DNA of 64,000 bases from Patagioenas fasciata (GCF_037038585.1 NC_092525.1:33042867-33106866), one strand, 5' to 3'; numbered from the stretch's first letter, positions 24,501 through 64,000 are shown. The notes: generated from the sequence alone by a model not told the origin. Made by a program: numbers and translations.

Positions 24501-27500
24501 CTGGGATGTCAGCTCATTTATGTGAACTCTGTAGCAGGAACTGCATTTTTCCTCAGTCATTTGGAAGGAAGAGAATGGCTTATATCAGAAGATGCTGAAG
24601 AAATTTCCTATCAGTGCAGAAGGGGCATGAATTTTGCAGCAAAAATAACTAACCCAAGGAAGCAGTACATATATCAAGCAGTCTTCTGAAGCCCCTGCCA
24701 GCAGTAGGCTGGGATGAGGATTGACCTAGATATGCATGGTGGTTGAACAAGGGTGAAATTGATGTAGTCATGAGGAAGATAAGTAGTGTCTGACAGAGTA
24801 CAGAACAGCCTTTGCGAATTCCAGAGAATGAAGCAGGATGAAGTTGTATTTTCTCAGTTAAGAACAGTTCCTAGAGTGGCCTGGAGTGGACCCCAGATTT
24901 GTGTGCCAGAGGTTGCTTTAGCATTTTGCATGGGACAGGGAACAGAGGTATATGTTCCTTTCTGCTTGAGGTAGAGCTGCAGATAAAGAATCTTTAACAC
25001 AAAAAAAACCCACCCCCTGCAAAACACCCCCACCACCCAAAAAACCCCCAAACATAACCTGTTTTGTGGAAAATCAGAAAGAGAAAGAGGACATTGATAA
25101 TTAGTAAAGGAGGGGGCAGGTGCGCTTCACAAGATGGTTTGTCACCCTTTCCTCTTTGAAACCAGGAGGTGCTGCTTCGGGATTCCTTTCTGCTGACAGT
25201 ATGTGGTCTGTACTGGAGCAGCAAAGCAGAGGCTGCTTTGCCCATGCAAAGGGATTAATTTCTAATTGGTTTTAGTACTTAAGGGACCCATCTGTCTGAG
25301 GTAGCAACAGCCTGCAGTGGAAGAAAGATTAATTTGTCTGTGAAGATGAGGATGAATAGCATAGTTGGCTGTGGTGGAAGTGGTTTGCATTCTTTAGGCT
25401 GATCTTTAGGATATTGGCACAGAACTGTATCTCTCTCGAAGTAGAGGCTGTGTGCTGCAGTTGATCTGATGACAAGCAGGATGGCCTTTGGAGCAGCCTT
25501 TTGTTGTGTTGGTGCCAGCATCATTTCTGGGTGGTTCTTTCATCTAAAAGGATGTTTGAAGGAGTAGAAAGAAGCCAATAATGGTCTTGGAATGTAGCAT
25601 CTGCCATAGAGGGCCTGTTCAAGGGCTTTGGGAAACTTGTGAGAGAGGGTTCTGTGCTGGAGTCCTGGATCTCCACAGCAGTATCAAAGTGTGTGTGCAG
25701 TGCAGATACGGGTCTCAACAGCAGAGGTGTCCACTGAGCTCGTCAGAAACGGGGTGTAACTGGAGTCCTTGAGTGCAGGGAAGTGGTGCGGTGTAAGTGA
25801 ATGGTCGAGAGGTTATTGGTGACAGTCAAAGAACACGTATTAAATGCAGAAGTGCACCACGGAGAGATTATAGAATCGGATCAGGAAAGAAGTGATCTCT
25901 GACTCCATCCGGGCAACCTAGGGAAATAAGGCAGTATCTGGGTGTGTGCCCTTTGTTCGCTGTGTCCTGGTCCTTGTCCTGTACCTCCTGATACATTGCT
26001 CAGTCTTCAGCTTGAGAACTCTGTGTGCAAGTGCTGGCTGTGAATAGCCTGGTTAGCAGTCAGTCAGAGTTGAAGATCTGCTTTGTGCTCACTGGTTTTG
26101 GCAAACAGGACAGTGTAGTAGTCTGTGCCTGCAGCGGCCACTGTTTCAGTGTGTTTAAATGGCCACATCTGCCTGTGATGGAGGCTGGATGCCCCTTCCC
26201 AGCTACCTTGTTTGAGGGTGCCACCAAGGAATAAATGCTTGCTGATTCAGGGAATCCCGGGTCCTACTCATGGTGTGGAATTGTTGTGAAGAAGCATTTC
26301 CCACTTGAGAGAACTCATGGCCCCACGCGCTGTGACAGCAAACAGAAAAGGAGACAACATATATTACAGACGTTGCTCTTCTGAACTTACAGGCCATGTT
26401 GTCATCCTGAGCTATTATTAATCTGCCATGGTATTCATTATTTGTTAAAGACATGTTTCAAGCTGATGGCTAATTGAAGACATTAAACACTTTAGGCCCT
26501 CTTAGTTGGGCAGAATTTATTTTGCATTTACCAAAAATAGGCAACTTGTACGACCCACTGTAAGTACAAAAAATGCATGTTGGAAGCTTGTTTTGAAGTT
26601 GCCAGGTTAAGTTGGTGGCTCTTACTTCTCTGAAGACCCCAGGCTTTTCTTTTAAGAGGTCTGTGGTTTTCCTGAAAAGGCAGAATATACAGATTTTGAC
26701 ATTTTGCAACAACTAAGGCTTGCAGCTGATAGCAGACACAATATCAAGCTGGTTTTCAATAGGTCATTGGTTTGGATGTTCTCTTTCCCCATGCCGTCAT
26801 TTTTGTATTTGAGTTATTGTAATAACTAGTCTCTAGTTGGCCATAAAATTTTGTTCTTCTGACTTGCCAGTCTGCCATCGTGCAGATGCAGCCAAAGTGA
26901 CATATGGGTTGCATAAAATCCGATCTTGGACCTCAGCATCGGTGACAGGAGTGTTGAGATGCACGCATTGGTTACATGTTACTCGTTCTTGAAACTATTG
27001 TTACATTACGAAAGAAAAAATCCCTACATAATCTCTGGTTCTTGGAAATCCATTAATGATTTGAGACTTGTGCAAAGTGTAGAACCTGATATTTGGAACA
27101 GTACTCGATCATATGATTTACTTCAGTGACGCCTGTTTGCACAACGGTTTGAACTGAATGCCTTGAATTAAGATGTATGGAGCTGGAAGATGTTTGCTCT
27201 TTAAATGAGGAGGAAGTTGCTTGTGTTTTATTGACAATACAATTTTCTCTTTTCAGGGCACAGGTGCAGCAAGTTTTGATGAATTTGGGAATTCCAAGTA
27301 CCAGAATCGTAGAACTATGAGCAGCTCTGATCGTGCGATGATGAATGCTTTTAAAGAAATCACGAACATGGCAGACAGAATCAACCTCCCTAGAAATATA
27401 GTTGTAAGTTCCTGTCTGCCTTCCTTAAATTGTTCTGACATTGACTTAGTTAGCATAATATAATGAGAACATGAATTTTTGATATTGCTGCTAATTAAAT

Positions 27501-30259
27501 GGCCTAGAGTTAATTAAATTTAGTCTTCTTGCTTTGAAGGATCGAACAAATAATTTATTCAAGCAAGTGTATGAGCAAAAGAGCCTGAAGGGAAGGAGTA
27601 ATGATGCTATTGCTTCTGCTTGTCTCTACATCGCCTGTAGGCAAGAGGGTGTTCCAAGAACATTTAAAGGTAAGTTTTCAGTGATACAGATTCAATTTTG
27701 CTATGAAGTAAAGGCCTAGTTACTGTTATTGTAGGAAGAGGTTGGTTTTCTCATTCCTGGACTTTGCCGAATTGGTTGTTCTCAGCTAGAGCTCACCTTT
27801 GGGGGAGAGTAGGGGGGATTCTGGAAATTTGTTTTATTTGTGAAGTGAGTAGGCTCTTGGGCATGGGATTTTTGGTCATAATGCATTAAAAAACAATTAG
27901 CATTTGAAAGTCATTCTGAGTGTTGGTGAACGGTATTGCGTGGATCAGAGGATGGTGTGGACTGTTGCAACTGGATTTGAACAAGTAGTTCTGCAATAAA
28001 TGTGTGCAAAATAAATATGTGCAGGGATACAACTTTTTTGGCATTGAGTATGAAATTTCCCTTACCAAGCAAGCTGTATTCATTAGCTCCTTATGAAAAA
28101 TGTGCACTGACTGAAGTGATTTGGATGTTTCACAAATGTGCAGAGTTTATATAATGATGGTGGCCTTCCTGACATTGGCCTTCTGTGTGGGTCTTGATAC
28201 GTTGAGAATCAAATTTTATTATTTTGAGGGACCAAATGCTGTCAAGCCTGAAGTTTGATTTTCACTCTTTGTTTAGAAATATGTGCAGTGTCCAGGATTT
28301 CAAAGAAGGAAATAGGCCGGTGTTTTAAACTTATTTTGAAAGCTCTTGAAACCAGCGTTGATCTGATTACAACTGGAGACTTCATGTCAAGATTCTGTTC
28401 CAATCTGGGTCTTCCCAAACAAGTACAAATGGCAGCAACACATATTGCCCGTAAAGCTGTGGAATTAGATTTGGTTCCTGGCAGAAGCCCTATCTCTGTA
28501 GCAGCTGCAGCTATTTATATGGCATCACAAGCTTCTGCAGAGAAAAGGACACAAAAAGGTAATACTTCCTTATTTTATTTCCCCCTCCCCATGTCTTGCT
28601 GCTTGAAAGAGAATTCGATGTTACTGTGAAACTTGGATGAGGTCTGTGCAGGTGGTGATAAGCCACCATTCTACTTGCTTACAGCAAGGACCAAACCAGC
28701 ATTTCCCACTCTCCAGAATAAAAATTGAGTAGTGGGCTGTGCTCAGTGTAAGCTGAGTTCGCTTTTGTTCTGGCACTAGGAGTTGGATTCTTAAATGCAA
28801 TAGACCAGTCCATTCAAATGAGCATAATTTCAGTTTTTGACCCATGATAATATTCGCTCATGTACATTCTGCTGCTCTGAAATACTCCAAATTAGTGGCA
28901 GCCACAAATAGCATCGTGACTTTAGATTGCAAGGAGTCTCTGATCATTCTGGCAGCCAGGGAATCACCGAAATTGGTCCATGTTCCTTCACTTCTTGTGA
29001 GCCTGTTACAGAGATGGAGAGCGGTGGGAGAGCAGGGCTGGGATAGCTCAGGGCTGGCATCACTCTCTGGCAGGAGAGCCCCCAGGGAGCCTGTGCAGAG
29101 TTCAGGGCTGTGTGGGGCAGCGCCTGGGAAGGGAGGGGGCTTAAGGCTGCCATGGTTAGAACTGGCTGCAACAAATGGATCCAAGTGCCTGTAGCTGGAT
29201 GTGGAAGCTCTGTGGAGGTGTTTAGTCCAGGTCAGATCAAAAGTATAAAAAACCTGGCTATTTCTTAGTGGAGATCTGCTTTTAGGTACAGAATGGCCTT
29301 TATCTGTCAAGTTCTGATGCTTTGTTCTGCATTAGTCACTGCTTATTCCACCCCTGGAGCTTCCATCACGCTGGCAGTTGCCTGGGCACGTGAGTGAGCT
29401 GGAGCCCAGGCAGCCCGTACGGTGCCTGCATCCACGCTCACCCTGAGCCCTATGGCTCCTAAGAGCGATTGTTAAAACAAAATACAAAACAAAATACAGC
29501 TGCCTGCCATGGATACGGACACGACTCCACACTCCTTCCGTGTCCTCAGACAATGCTGAAGGCTTTCGGGCAGTTCAAGGCTTAGATTCCAAACTTGGTT
29601 AAATCTCTAATAATTTTGTCTTGTGCATCTCAAACAAGTGTTTACTTTGCCCGTTAAACAGTCGCTCGCTCTATGCCTCTAACCTATTGCTCTGTGCATT
29701 TTAAGGTAAATGTATTTCATATTTAGCTGAAGGTATTCCTTTTTGCCTATGCTGAAGTTTTCTGATGATTTTGCTCGCGTGTAATGAAAGCACAAATAGA
29801 AGATCCTGATGATGGTGATTTATTAGGATGTTGCCGGGCACATGCAGACTTTGCAGTAGATGTTTTTAATGACTTTTGCACTCTTGGCCCTTTGTCAATT
29901 TGAAACTGATGTTATTCCATGATTGATAGCATAAGCTGAATTGTGGCATGTGAAAAGGAAGACTTACTTACATGCAAAATATTAGTCACAGTGGTTAAAA
30001 CCATTTTTTCCAGGCTTTTGTGAGAGTTATGGATTAAGCTAAGTATATAGCACTTCTTGATAAATGATGCTTGCTGCTTTTTTTTTCTTAGTAGAAACTA
30101 ATCACTTGTCTGCTTTTTGTCTTAGAAATTGGTGATATTGCTGGTGTGGCTGATGTGACGATTAGACAATCGTACAGGCTGATCTATCCTCGAGCTCCAG
30201 ATCTCTTCCCAGCAGACTTCAAGTTTGATACCCCAGTAGACAAACTACCACAACTGTGA
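9525..30259 (+). CDS. GTF2B: GTF2B, transcription initiation factor IIB (complete)
   Basis: Join 9525-9541, 12032-12138, 22503-22636, 27257-27403, 27540-27669, 28277-28558, 30126-30259: 951 nt, 316 residues plus stop, the same length as human TFIIB. TFIIB bridges TBP-DNA and RNA polymerase II in the preinitiation complex and helps start-site selection. Order: N-terminal zinc ribbon with Cys15, His18, Cys34 and Cys37; B-reader/linker ([10 protein letters not shown], about 52-61); two cyclin-like repeats from about residue 110 to 300 ([29 protein letters not shown]); C-terminus [11 protein letters not shown]. Start chosen because MASTSR matches the family N-terminus and sits in the CpG island. 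All introns are GT-AG and phases agree. Near-identical to mammalian TFIIB; visible differences are conservative, such as Ser35 and a Gly in SNLGLPKQ. Confidence 0.98.
9542..12031 (+). other. GTF2B: GTF2B intron 1
   Basis: The first 0.8 kb is CpG-island sequence; the rest is AT-rich. No coding resemblance or repeat that I can name. Confidence 0.8.
12032..12138 (+). CDS. GTF2B: GTF2B exon 2 (zinc ribbon)
   Basis: Follows TTTTTTCTTAG. Encodes [20 protein letters not shown] then [15 protein letters not shown] and one base of Gly42. The four zinc ligands (Cys15, His18, Cys34, Cys37) are all in this exon. Confidence 0.96.
12793..12816. repeat. GA microsatellite
   Basis: About 24 bases of GA repeat with one GGG interruption, in GTF2B intron 2. 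Confidence 0.85.
13020..14765 (-). mobile_element. Degraded endogenous retrovirus fragment (pol integrase and 3' flank), ERVL-like
   Basis: On the minus strand, 14413-13677 encodes peptides resembling a retroviral integrase core and C-terminal domain of the avian ERVL type, in at least three different reading frames. In the core motif at about 14270 the catalytic Asp position before Asn-Gly-Thr is Gly, so the enzyme would be inactive even without the frame breaks. Sequence up to about 14765 looks like more pol upstream of the core, and 13020-13480 resembles the element's non-coding 3' part or LTR. Edges are approximate; no full LTR pair was identified. It lies antisense to GTF2B. Confidence 0.65.
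19141..19202. repeat. TTTTG repeat, poly-G run and TG dinucleotide tract
   Basis: Imperfect TTTTG units (19141-19170), then eight Gs, then GTGTGTGTGTGTGCGCGTGTG (19182-19202). Simple-sequence DNA in GTF2B intron 2. Confidence 0.85.
21002..21031. repeat. Tandem duplication of a 15-mer
   Basis: AATCACAAATAATAG followed directly by AATCACAAATAATGA, two near-identical copies, in GTF2B intron 2. Confidence 0.7.
22503..22636 (+). CDS. GTF2B: GTF2B exon 3 (B-reader and linker)
   Basis: Residues 42-86: [20 protein letters not shown], then [20 protein letters not shown] and TMIGK, donor GTAACG. This is the segment that enters the polymerase cleft. Preceded by the largest GTF2B intron (10.4 kb). Confidence 0.96.
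22637..27256 (+). other. GTF2B: GTF2B intron 3
   Basis: 4.6 kb with no exon-like coding segment. Contains a C-rich tract at 25009-25049. No transposon recognised. Confidence 0.8.
25009..25049 (-). repeat. C-rich tract, G-quadruplex-capable on the minus strand
   Basis: Five C runs of 3-5 bases separated by 1-9 bases (CCC, CCCCC, CCCCC, CCC, CCCCC), which gives the minus strand enough G tracts for a quadruplex. Confidence 0.5.
27257..27403 (+). CDS. GTF2B: GTF2B exon 4
   Basis: Residues 87-135, 49 whole codons: [20 protein letters not shown] then [20 protein letters not shown] and RINLPRNIV. The end enters the first cyclin-like fold. Confidence 0.96.
27540..27669 (+). CDS. GTF2B: GTF2B exon 5
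   Basis: [20 protein letters not shown] then [20 protein letters not shown] and TFK, ending phase 1 at GTAAG. First cyclin-like repeat (residues 136-178). Confidence 0.96.
28277..28558 (+). CDS. GTF2B: GTF2B exon 6 (largest exon)
   Basis: 282 nt after [28 protein letters not shown], then [20 protein letters not shown], then the second cyclin repeat [20 protein letters not shown] and [20 protein letters not shown]. Donor GTAATA. Confidence 0.97.
28559..30125 (+). other. GTF2B: GTF2B intron 6
   Basis: 1.6 kb, with a mildly GC-richer block at about 28980-29450. No exon-like segment or named repeat seen. Confidence 0.8.
30126..30259 (+). CDS. GTF2B: GTF2B terminal exon
   Basis: After [29 protein letters not shown] then [20 protein letters not shown] and PQL, stop TGA. 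Helix of the second cyclin repeat and the conserved C-terminus. Confidence 0.97.
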
Positions 30260-30337
30260 AGCTGCAGAGGGTTACTTTTAATTTCTATTAAAAAAAAAAA
30301 GAAAAACACCACCAACAAACTTTTGATTTTTGCCTAT

Positions 30338-30343
30338 AATAAA
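30338..30343 (+). terminator. GTF2B: GTF2B polyadenylation signal (AATAAA)
   Basis: AATAAA 79 bases after the stop, followed by GT-rich sequence (GTGTTAATATTGAGTC and TTCATGTTGTGG), a typical short 3' UTR layout. A second AATAAA at 30605-30610 could serve a longer transcript. Confidence 0.65.
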
Positions 30344-30610
30344 GGATGTACAAAGTGTTAATATTGAGTCTTCATGTTGTGGAACTGGAGGAGATGGAGA
30401 TGGAGCTTAACTGCTGGAACGCAGCACACATTCCAAGGGTAAACAAGCTCATTGTGTGGCATTTTGTATGTATATATTAGTGGAAGTAAATATTTAATGA
30501 CTGTTGCAACAAACTTAATTTCATATTGTTGTACTTATTTAGATTTCTTTTGTAGGATCTAGTAAGATGTATTTTGGAAAATCAAAAATACTATGTAATT
30601 CCCAAATAAA

Positions 30611-33430
30611 TTGTTTTCCAAAAACACACACCAGATTGTGAGTATGACTGCAACTTGACGTGCACACAGTTTTGCATGCTGAGAACTGGATTGCAGTCCG
30701 TAGAGCGGCAGAATTAGCTTCATCCTTAGGGATGTGGTCACAAGGCTGCCCCACTGCTTGCTTTCTTGACACTTTAATCTCTAATGTGGCTTTAGTATTT
30801 GTAGTTAACTGTGCAGCAGAGTATGGATGACTTAACCCAGAATGCAAGCAGGTGCTGAGAAGCAGTCAGAGTATTTGCACAACTGCAGCTGAATATTTCC
30901 AAATTTGTTGTGAAAGGATTAGTCACATCCTTGGCACAGTCTCCCTGATGTTTACTGATGTCTCTCACTTCTGTGCATTTGACATAATGACAAAGCAGCC
31001 AGAGCAAAACATAGGGACTCTGACTTACTCCTGACAACTTTGCGATGCTTTGTACTGTACAAAGGAAGGTAGAATATATTTCTAGTAGAAGTTGAAGTTC
31101 TGACCTGTCTGTCCAGCAGTCAGTCTGGCCTGTGGTGAAGCTTTTGGCACTGCTCTGCTCTCAGTGAGCACTTGCTTGTTTGAAGTTATGTACCAGGTGC
31201 TGAGGAGTGAAGGCCAAAAGTTACTCAGCCCTCCCCAAACCAACAGCTTTGAGAACTAGTTGCCTCCTGATGGGAGGCAACTGTCCCTTTGTGTGCAAAG
31301 CAACAAATGTACTGAAGTGGGAGTCTTCTGTTTCCTCAGTTAATGTTATATCACAGGTGCAAATTTATTTGAATTGCTGACGTGAACAGCTGAGGGGTCA
31401 GCTTGCTACACCTCTGGCCCTGGGCCATCCAGCGGGACGGCTGTGTGGCCAGTGCTAACAGCACCGCTTGTCAGTAGCCCCCACTGTTTTCTTGCTGGTC
31501 TTCATCTTCTGCCAGTCGAGACTATTGAAATGTGGCAGCTCAACATTTTTTTTTGGTACACAACTAACAAAGGCTTTACAGTTCTGTTACACCACTGAAG
31601 CTGTCGGTTGCAGTCATGAAAAATTCTGCTGCAGATGTTAAAGGTCTTGGTAGTGTGGAGGGATTGTATTCTAATGTCTAATGCTTTTCCTTAAACTTTG
31701 TTGGAACATTTTCTATTACATGGGCTTTCCCTGTCTTGCTCTGAGCTATTTTGTCTGTCTCCTGGGAGAAGGTGTGATGCTTTGAATAGGCAGGGCCTGA
31801 CCTTTAATGTACTGTTACAGTTTGGAAATGCAAAGGTCAAAGTTCTCTTACCGTGAGTGTACTTTTCGGCGTAGATGAGTGTGTTAAATCTACTACACGC
31901 AAGTTAAAAATGGCTGAAACTTACTTTTACAATAATGCTCTTTAAATGCTTTCAGGTGTTATGCACAAGCACTTGATATGTGAGTGGTGAGTGTTTGCAG
32001 TTGAAATTGTTATACAGGGCAAGAGCTGTCTGTTCACATCTCTGGTGTGGGGCAGAGGGAGGCAGGGACACGCTCTCCCGGCTTGTCCCTGCCTCCTCCT
32101 GCCGTTCTGCAAGCGGCTCTTGTGCCTCCCTTGCTGTGGAGATGGCTGTAACTGTGCAGCCCAAAGAGGTGGAGTGAGGAAGGTGCTCGAAGGGGCCATG
32201 TGTTCTGAAAGCCAGTTACTGCTTGTCCCAGTAGACTATGGTTAATGGGAAGCATTTCAGGAAAAAAAGTATAGCTCTGAATTAATTTTCAGGCAGTTAG
32301 GACCCTTTTAGTAAGCTGCTTTGATGGAGATAAGGAACTTGACTTCTCTGACAGCAGCTTGTGAGTCAGACACGAGCTCACTTTGTCCGTGGCTGGAGCG
32401 TTTCTCACTGGGGAGATGTGTGTTGCAGCTGTGTGCGTTGGAGCTGTGTGCATGGTGCACCAGTTCTCAGGGTGCAGGAGTAGGTGTGGGGAGCTGGAGA
32501 GGAGGTTGTTGCAGCTCTGCTGCCCTCCTGCAGCCGTTTTCACTGCCTCTGTCCTCGAGAAGTGTCACCTGCAGTTGTCAGCTGGATACTGACTGGTGAG
32601 ACTCCCCCCTGGTGAGCTGGGGACCAGCCTCCAGCCTGCTTTGGCCAGTTACTTTCTCATTGTGTTCCCAAAGCCAAGCGGTAGCAAAGGACAAGTGGAG
32701 CCTCAGGTGCAAGCAAGGAGACTGGCTGCAGTTCAGGTGTGTGCAGGTTCTGCATTCTCTGCCAGTGCGTGTGTGTTGCTGCTGAGAGGTGCAGCAGCCT
32801 GGGAGCAGCCGCGAGCACTGGAGGATGCGTTCCCCACGCACAGCAAAGCGCTGCGCTGGTATCTTCAGGCACTTCTCATGGTAATTCAACTGCAGTTTAG
32901 ACTAGATATTTAAAACTCTGTCTTCAGCTGGAGCCAGCCCTTTCTGGAGTGATTGCTTAGTTGAGTATTGAAATTGTGCCTCCAGGCAATGGTCTCATGT
33001 GAAATTTTGTGTTGTTCTTAAAAGATTTCTAAATGCATTCAGAAAAGAAAGCTTCATTCTCTGCTTGAGGAAGCAGCTCATTGTGGGTTGGGTATAGGTT
33101 TTTGTTTACGGGGGGGAGGAAAGAGAGGGGAGGGAATATTGTCTCCCCTGCCCTAGAGGAGCCTGTGGAGGGAGAACGCTGATCCAAGCTGGCCAGAGTT
33201 CAACAGCTGTGGTCTCCTGCTCCCTTCAGGCCTGCTCAGCCGAGAGGAGGCTACTGCCCTTCAGCTTGAAAAAGGTATGCTCAGAGTTAGTGATTGATTT
33301 TGATCTTTTAAAACAGGAGTGGAAGTACAGTGAACTATCACCAAGAGACTGGGTGTCTGTAAATCCCTTCCTGATCGCAAGTTGTTTTCTGAAGTTACCT
33401 GTGGAGAAAACATGACAAGTCACTTCAAGA
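30611..33430. other. Intergenic region between convergent GTF2B and PKN2
   Basis: No coding segment with family resemblance. A block at about 32030-32870 is GC-richer and low in complexity, which opens long but meaningless frames on both strands. No transposon recognised. Confidence 0.6.
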
Positions 33431-35680
33431 AGCAACAAAAATCATGTTTGGGACACAATTTACAAATTACTCTATTTAAAACTTTAATTTGTGATATTAA
33501 TGACTGCAAACACTTAGAATGACATTTGTTAAAGGCACATTTCATTTTAATGCATAGTGTACCATTCTAAAATATCCTAATTTCCTTACAAAGTGCTTGA
33601 GCAGCCACATACAGATAAAGTATAGCAAAATATATTTACAATCTAGGGTTTAAAATCTTAATCTGCCTAAAAATATTTAAAAAACTACAGAGATAAAATT
33701 AGTGCTTTCTTTCAGCTTAACTGGGTGAACATACCCTGCCCTCTAATTTTTTTATTTTTTTTTAGTGATTTACTTAGATTAAAAAAAGATTTCTGTACAA
33801 GATGTAGTTACAAAAAGGTATTTTTGAGGATACTTTCATACGTGTTTAGCACCCTGTCAGATGCTCATATATATATTTGGGAACCGAAAAGGGTGAGCTG
33901 ACTGTACCTCAAAAGTATTGGTTTCAGCTAGATACAGGAACATCATTTGTGTCTTATTAATTAGAATGTGGAGACGAGCGATGCTGAATAGTGACTCACT
34001 CTGCCAAACGTGATTTGTAGAGCTGGTAAAGCTGCCTCTGCGTTCCAGGGGCGGATGCCTGATTTAGACCTATGGACCACTTTTCTTCTCTCCTCTGCCT
34101 GACCCTGCAGGTCTGCCCAGCGTCATGATTGGAAACAACCACCTCAGTGTTGCACACTCAAGGGGTTTGCATTTCTCCTTCCAATGAGTAAAACTACCAG
34201 GTTTGAATTCATTCAGGTGCTGATTCTCACCATCTCAGCCCATGAACATCAAACTCCTGGCCAGGATAGACCTGTGAGGTTACACAGGCGATCAGCTCCG
34301 TGTGGTGCTACAGTGAAGGACCATGTGGGAAAGCCATTTTCCAAGAATTCATGTTTGCTCACAGAACACCAGGTGCCAAAACCAGGTCCTGCTTTACAAG
34401 TGTGCACAGTGTTTGGTCTAAATGATTTTTCAACTTTTGAGGTACAGCTTTTAGTGTTAAGGGGTTTGTAAAATACACACAGTTTTTATCAAAAAGTATT
34501 TATACATACTGTTACAACGTATTGCTTTTACCCTCGGTAACTGCCAATCTAAGTTCTGGAGTCCAGTGGCCTATATGTCTACCAATATTTTTTTCATTCA
34601 GAGTTCTATCTCATTTGCTTGGCCACTGTGCAAAATTAATGAAGTGGTAGAATTAAATTACTTGGCTGGACATAAGAATACATTACAACTTCCAAATATA
34701 CATGTTCACAGCATGTATAACATTGAAAATCCTCACGTTTTTCTAAAAGTGATATGATATTGTACAGCAGATACAGGCTGACCTAGGTGGTTAGATACAG
34801 ACTGGGGTAACTTATCTGTCCACTCGGTGAGTGGGAAAGGCGTGAGTTTGAGTACAGAAGTGGCTGGGCTGGGGAAATGCATACGCTTTGCTCCTTGTGG
34901 TTAGACTGAGCAACACCCTTGTCACATTCTTTGTATCAACCCAGGTTTTAAGCCATGTTTGAAAAGCTTGAAGGCAAAACTGTTTGGCAAGTGGCTTTGG
35001 TAAACTTTCCGGTTGTTTCTGGATTTTTCTTTGTAATGGAAGCACTTACACAGTTGTTATCTCAAAGGCAAGGCGTTTAACGTGTTTTTCCTAATAAATA
35101 CCGTAGAAAATTTACAAAACAAGGCATATCTGTTCTTAATACCGTTATTTTAAGAACACAAGATGAAGGTGTACATAGAAACGTGTAGTTTTATAGACTG
35201 CACAAGATAATATTTAACTGAAATCGTTTGCCTTCTGCAGCTACAACCATGCTCTGCGTGAGTGCCAGCAGTATCCCAAACTCCCGTTCCGCTGTGGCTG
35301 AACAGATACGTGATTACCCAGCTCAAAGGCTGCTTTTCCCACTTAAAGCAGATACTTTAAAAAGTGATGTTATCTGCTGTAGAAGCGTGAGAGAAACAGT
35401 ACACATCCACATGCGCCCGTGTGTGGGAAGCTTAATACAGCCTGGATTCACCAACCCAGCTTAAGAACTCCATAGACCTGCTTTCCAGTGCTCAGATAAA
35501 AACCAATATACAAAGAGGCCACTCTTCACAAGAGTGTTAAAACAGTACTTAAAAGGATCTTCATGTGATTTAAAAAAAACCAGAAGCTACAGGTGGCACA
35601 GAGAGCATTTGAAGGGTCGGTATTCTTCTGAGAGAGGCATTTTGTGAGCCAGTCAGCTGGGGTTTCACAGTGTCTAGAAG
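33431..35680 (-). other. PKN2: Probable PKN2 3' untranslated region
   Basis: Directly follows the PKN2 stop on the minus strand. AT-rich with short ATTTA-type motifs. The extent is inferred from the first plausible poly(A) signals at its far end; the true 3' end could be nearer. Confidence 0.4.
33751..33756 (-). terminator. PKN2: Candidate PKN2 polyadenylation signal (AATAAA)
   Basis: TTTATT on the plus strand, AATAAA in the PKN2 direction, about 1.9 kb after the stop. An ATTAAA at 33483-33488 is a second candidate. Which is used needs transcript data. Confidence 0.3.
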
Positions 35681-63455
<27,775 letters not shown>

Positions 63456-64000
63456 CTAGAAAGAAAAAAATAAATAATGTAACTACCAGGAAACACTCTT
63501 TGTTGACAACACAAGCTGCAAACTTCAAATGACTAGGCCTCAGGCCTCTGTGTGTTACATACTTTGTAAGACCACTTGCTAACCATGGGTCTACACTCAT
63601 GTTACCCTAAAGCAACGACCTCGCAAGACATTACAAGTTAACTGGAGCTGCATTTTACAACAGATTTATTTTAAATTTCGTGACATCTTTACTATGCCTA
63701 TTTTTAACTGCACGAGATTTAAATACTTCTGGATTTGTCGTGGCTGCTTGCCTGGCAGTTCTATGCCTCAGAGCTAATGACTCACATTTGTAATTTTCTA
63801 GCTTTAACTGTGTGTTTTAATAGACCAAATGGATACAGGAAATAAGACTAACTTCTAGCAACTATTAATTATGATGAATTTTTATACATTTATTGGAATA
63901 TATTCCTTTTAAAGACTTAAAAAACCCTTAGTGATGTTTGCATGTTATTGGAATATAAATTTGCTAGAGTTTTTTTACAAAAAACCCTCAAGTAAAGCCT
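63456..64000 (-). other. PKN2: PKN2 intron 1 (right edge)
   Basis: AT-rich; no exon 1 here (no MASNPERG-like peptide). The PKN2 promoter and first coding exon lie beyond the window. Confidence 0.75.

Noticed and set aside
32034-32913. Clusters of overlapping frames on both strands in the GTF2B-PKN2 intergenic region
   Set aside because: GC-richer patch with competing frames and no recognisable motif or splice-consistent exon.

Overview
The window is vertebrate nuclear DNA, almost certainly from a bird. Genes are split into many short exons with GT-AG introns, most of the sequence is AT-rich non-coding DNA, one CpG island marks a promoter, and the interspersed repeats are of avian type: a CR1 LINE ending in its 8-bp tail repeat, a solo LTR of a family I know from bird genomes, and an ERVL-like pol fragment. 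The LTR family suggests a neoavian rather than a galliform bird, but this is inference from recalled repeat sequence.

Three protein-coding genes account for every coding stretch I can support. (1) About 1-5.8 kb, + strand: the last six coding exons of KYAT3 (kynurenine aminotransferase 3, PLP enzyme), including the exon with the Schiff-base lysine. (2) 9.5-30.3 kb, + strand: complete GTF2B (general transcription factor TFIIB), seven coding exons giving exactly 316 codons plus stop, with its CpG-island promoter at about 9.0-10.3 kb. (3) 35.7-63.5 kb, - strand: PKN2 (protein kinase N2/PRK2), 21 coding exons giving 969 residues from the first HR1 repeat to the C-terminal hydrophobic motif; only the short first coding exon lies beyond the right edge. 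Every exon junction I call keeps frame.

The order KYAT3 > GTF2B > < PKN2 is the conserved vertebrate arrangement (human 1p22, seen here in the opposite orientation). GTF2B and PKN2 converge, their stop codons 5.4 kb apart. The genes do not form a pathway: KYAT3 acts in tryptophan/sulfur amino-acid metabolism, TFIIB in RNA polymerase II initiation, and PKN2 in Rho-dependent signalling. Their linkage is ancestral synteny.

The rest is introns, UTRs and intergenic DNA with a few transposon relics: a solo LTR between KYAT3 and GTF2B, an antisense retroviral pol fragment in GTF2B intron 2, a CR1 in a PKN2 intron, and old SINE-like sequence in two PKN2 introns. I saw no undescribed system. The most notable local features are a GC-AG intron and a weak, frame-dictated donor in PKN2, a His at the usual HPFF proline of the kinase, and a MIR/CORE-SINE-like element in a bird genome.
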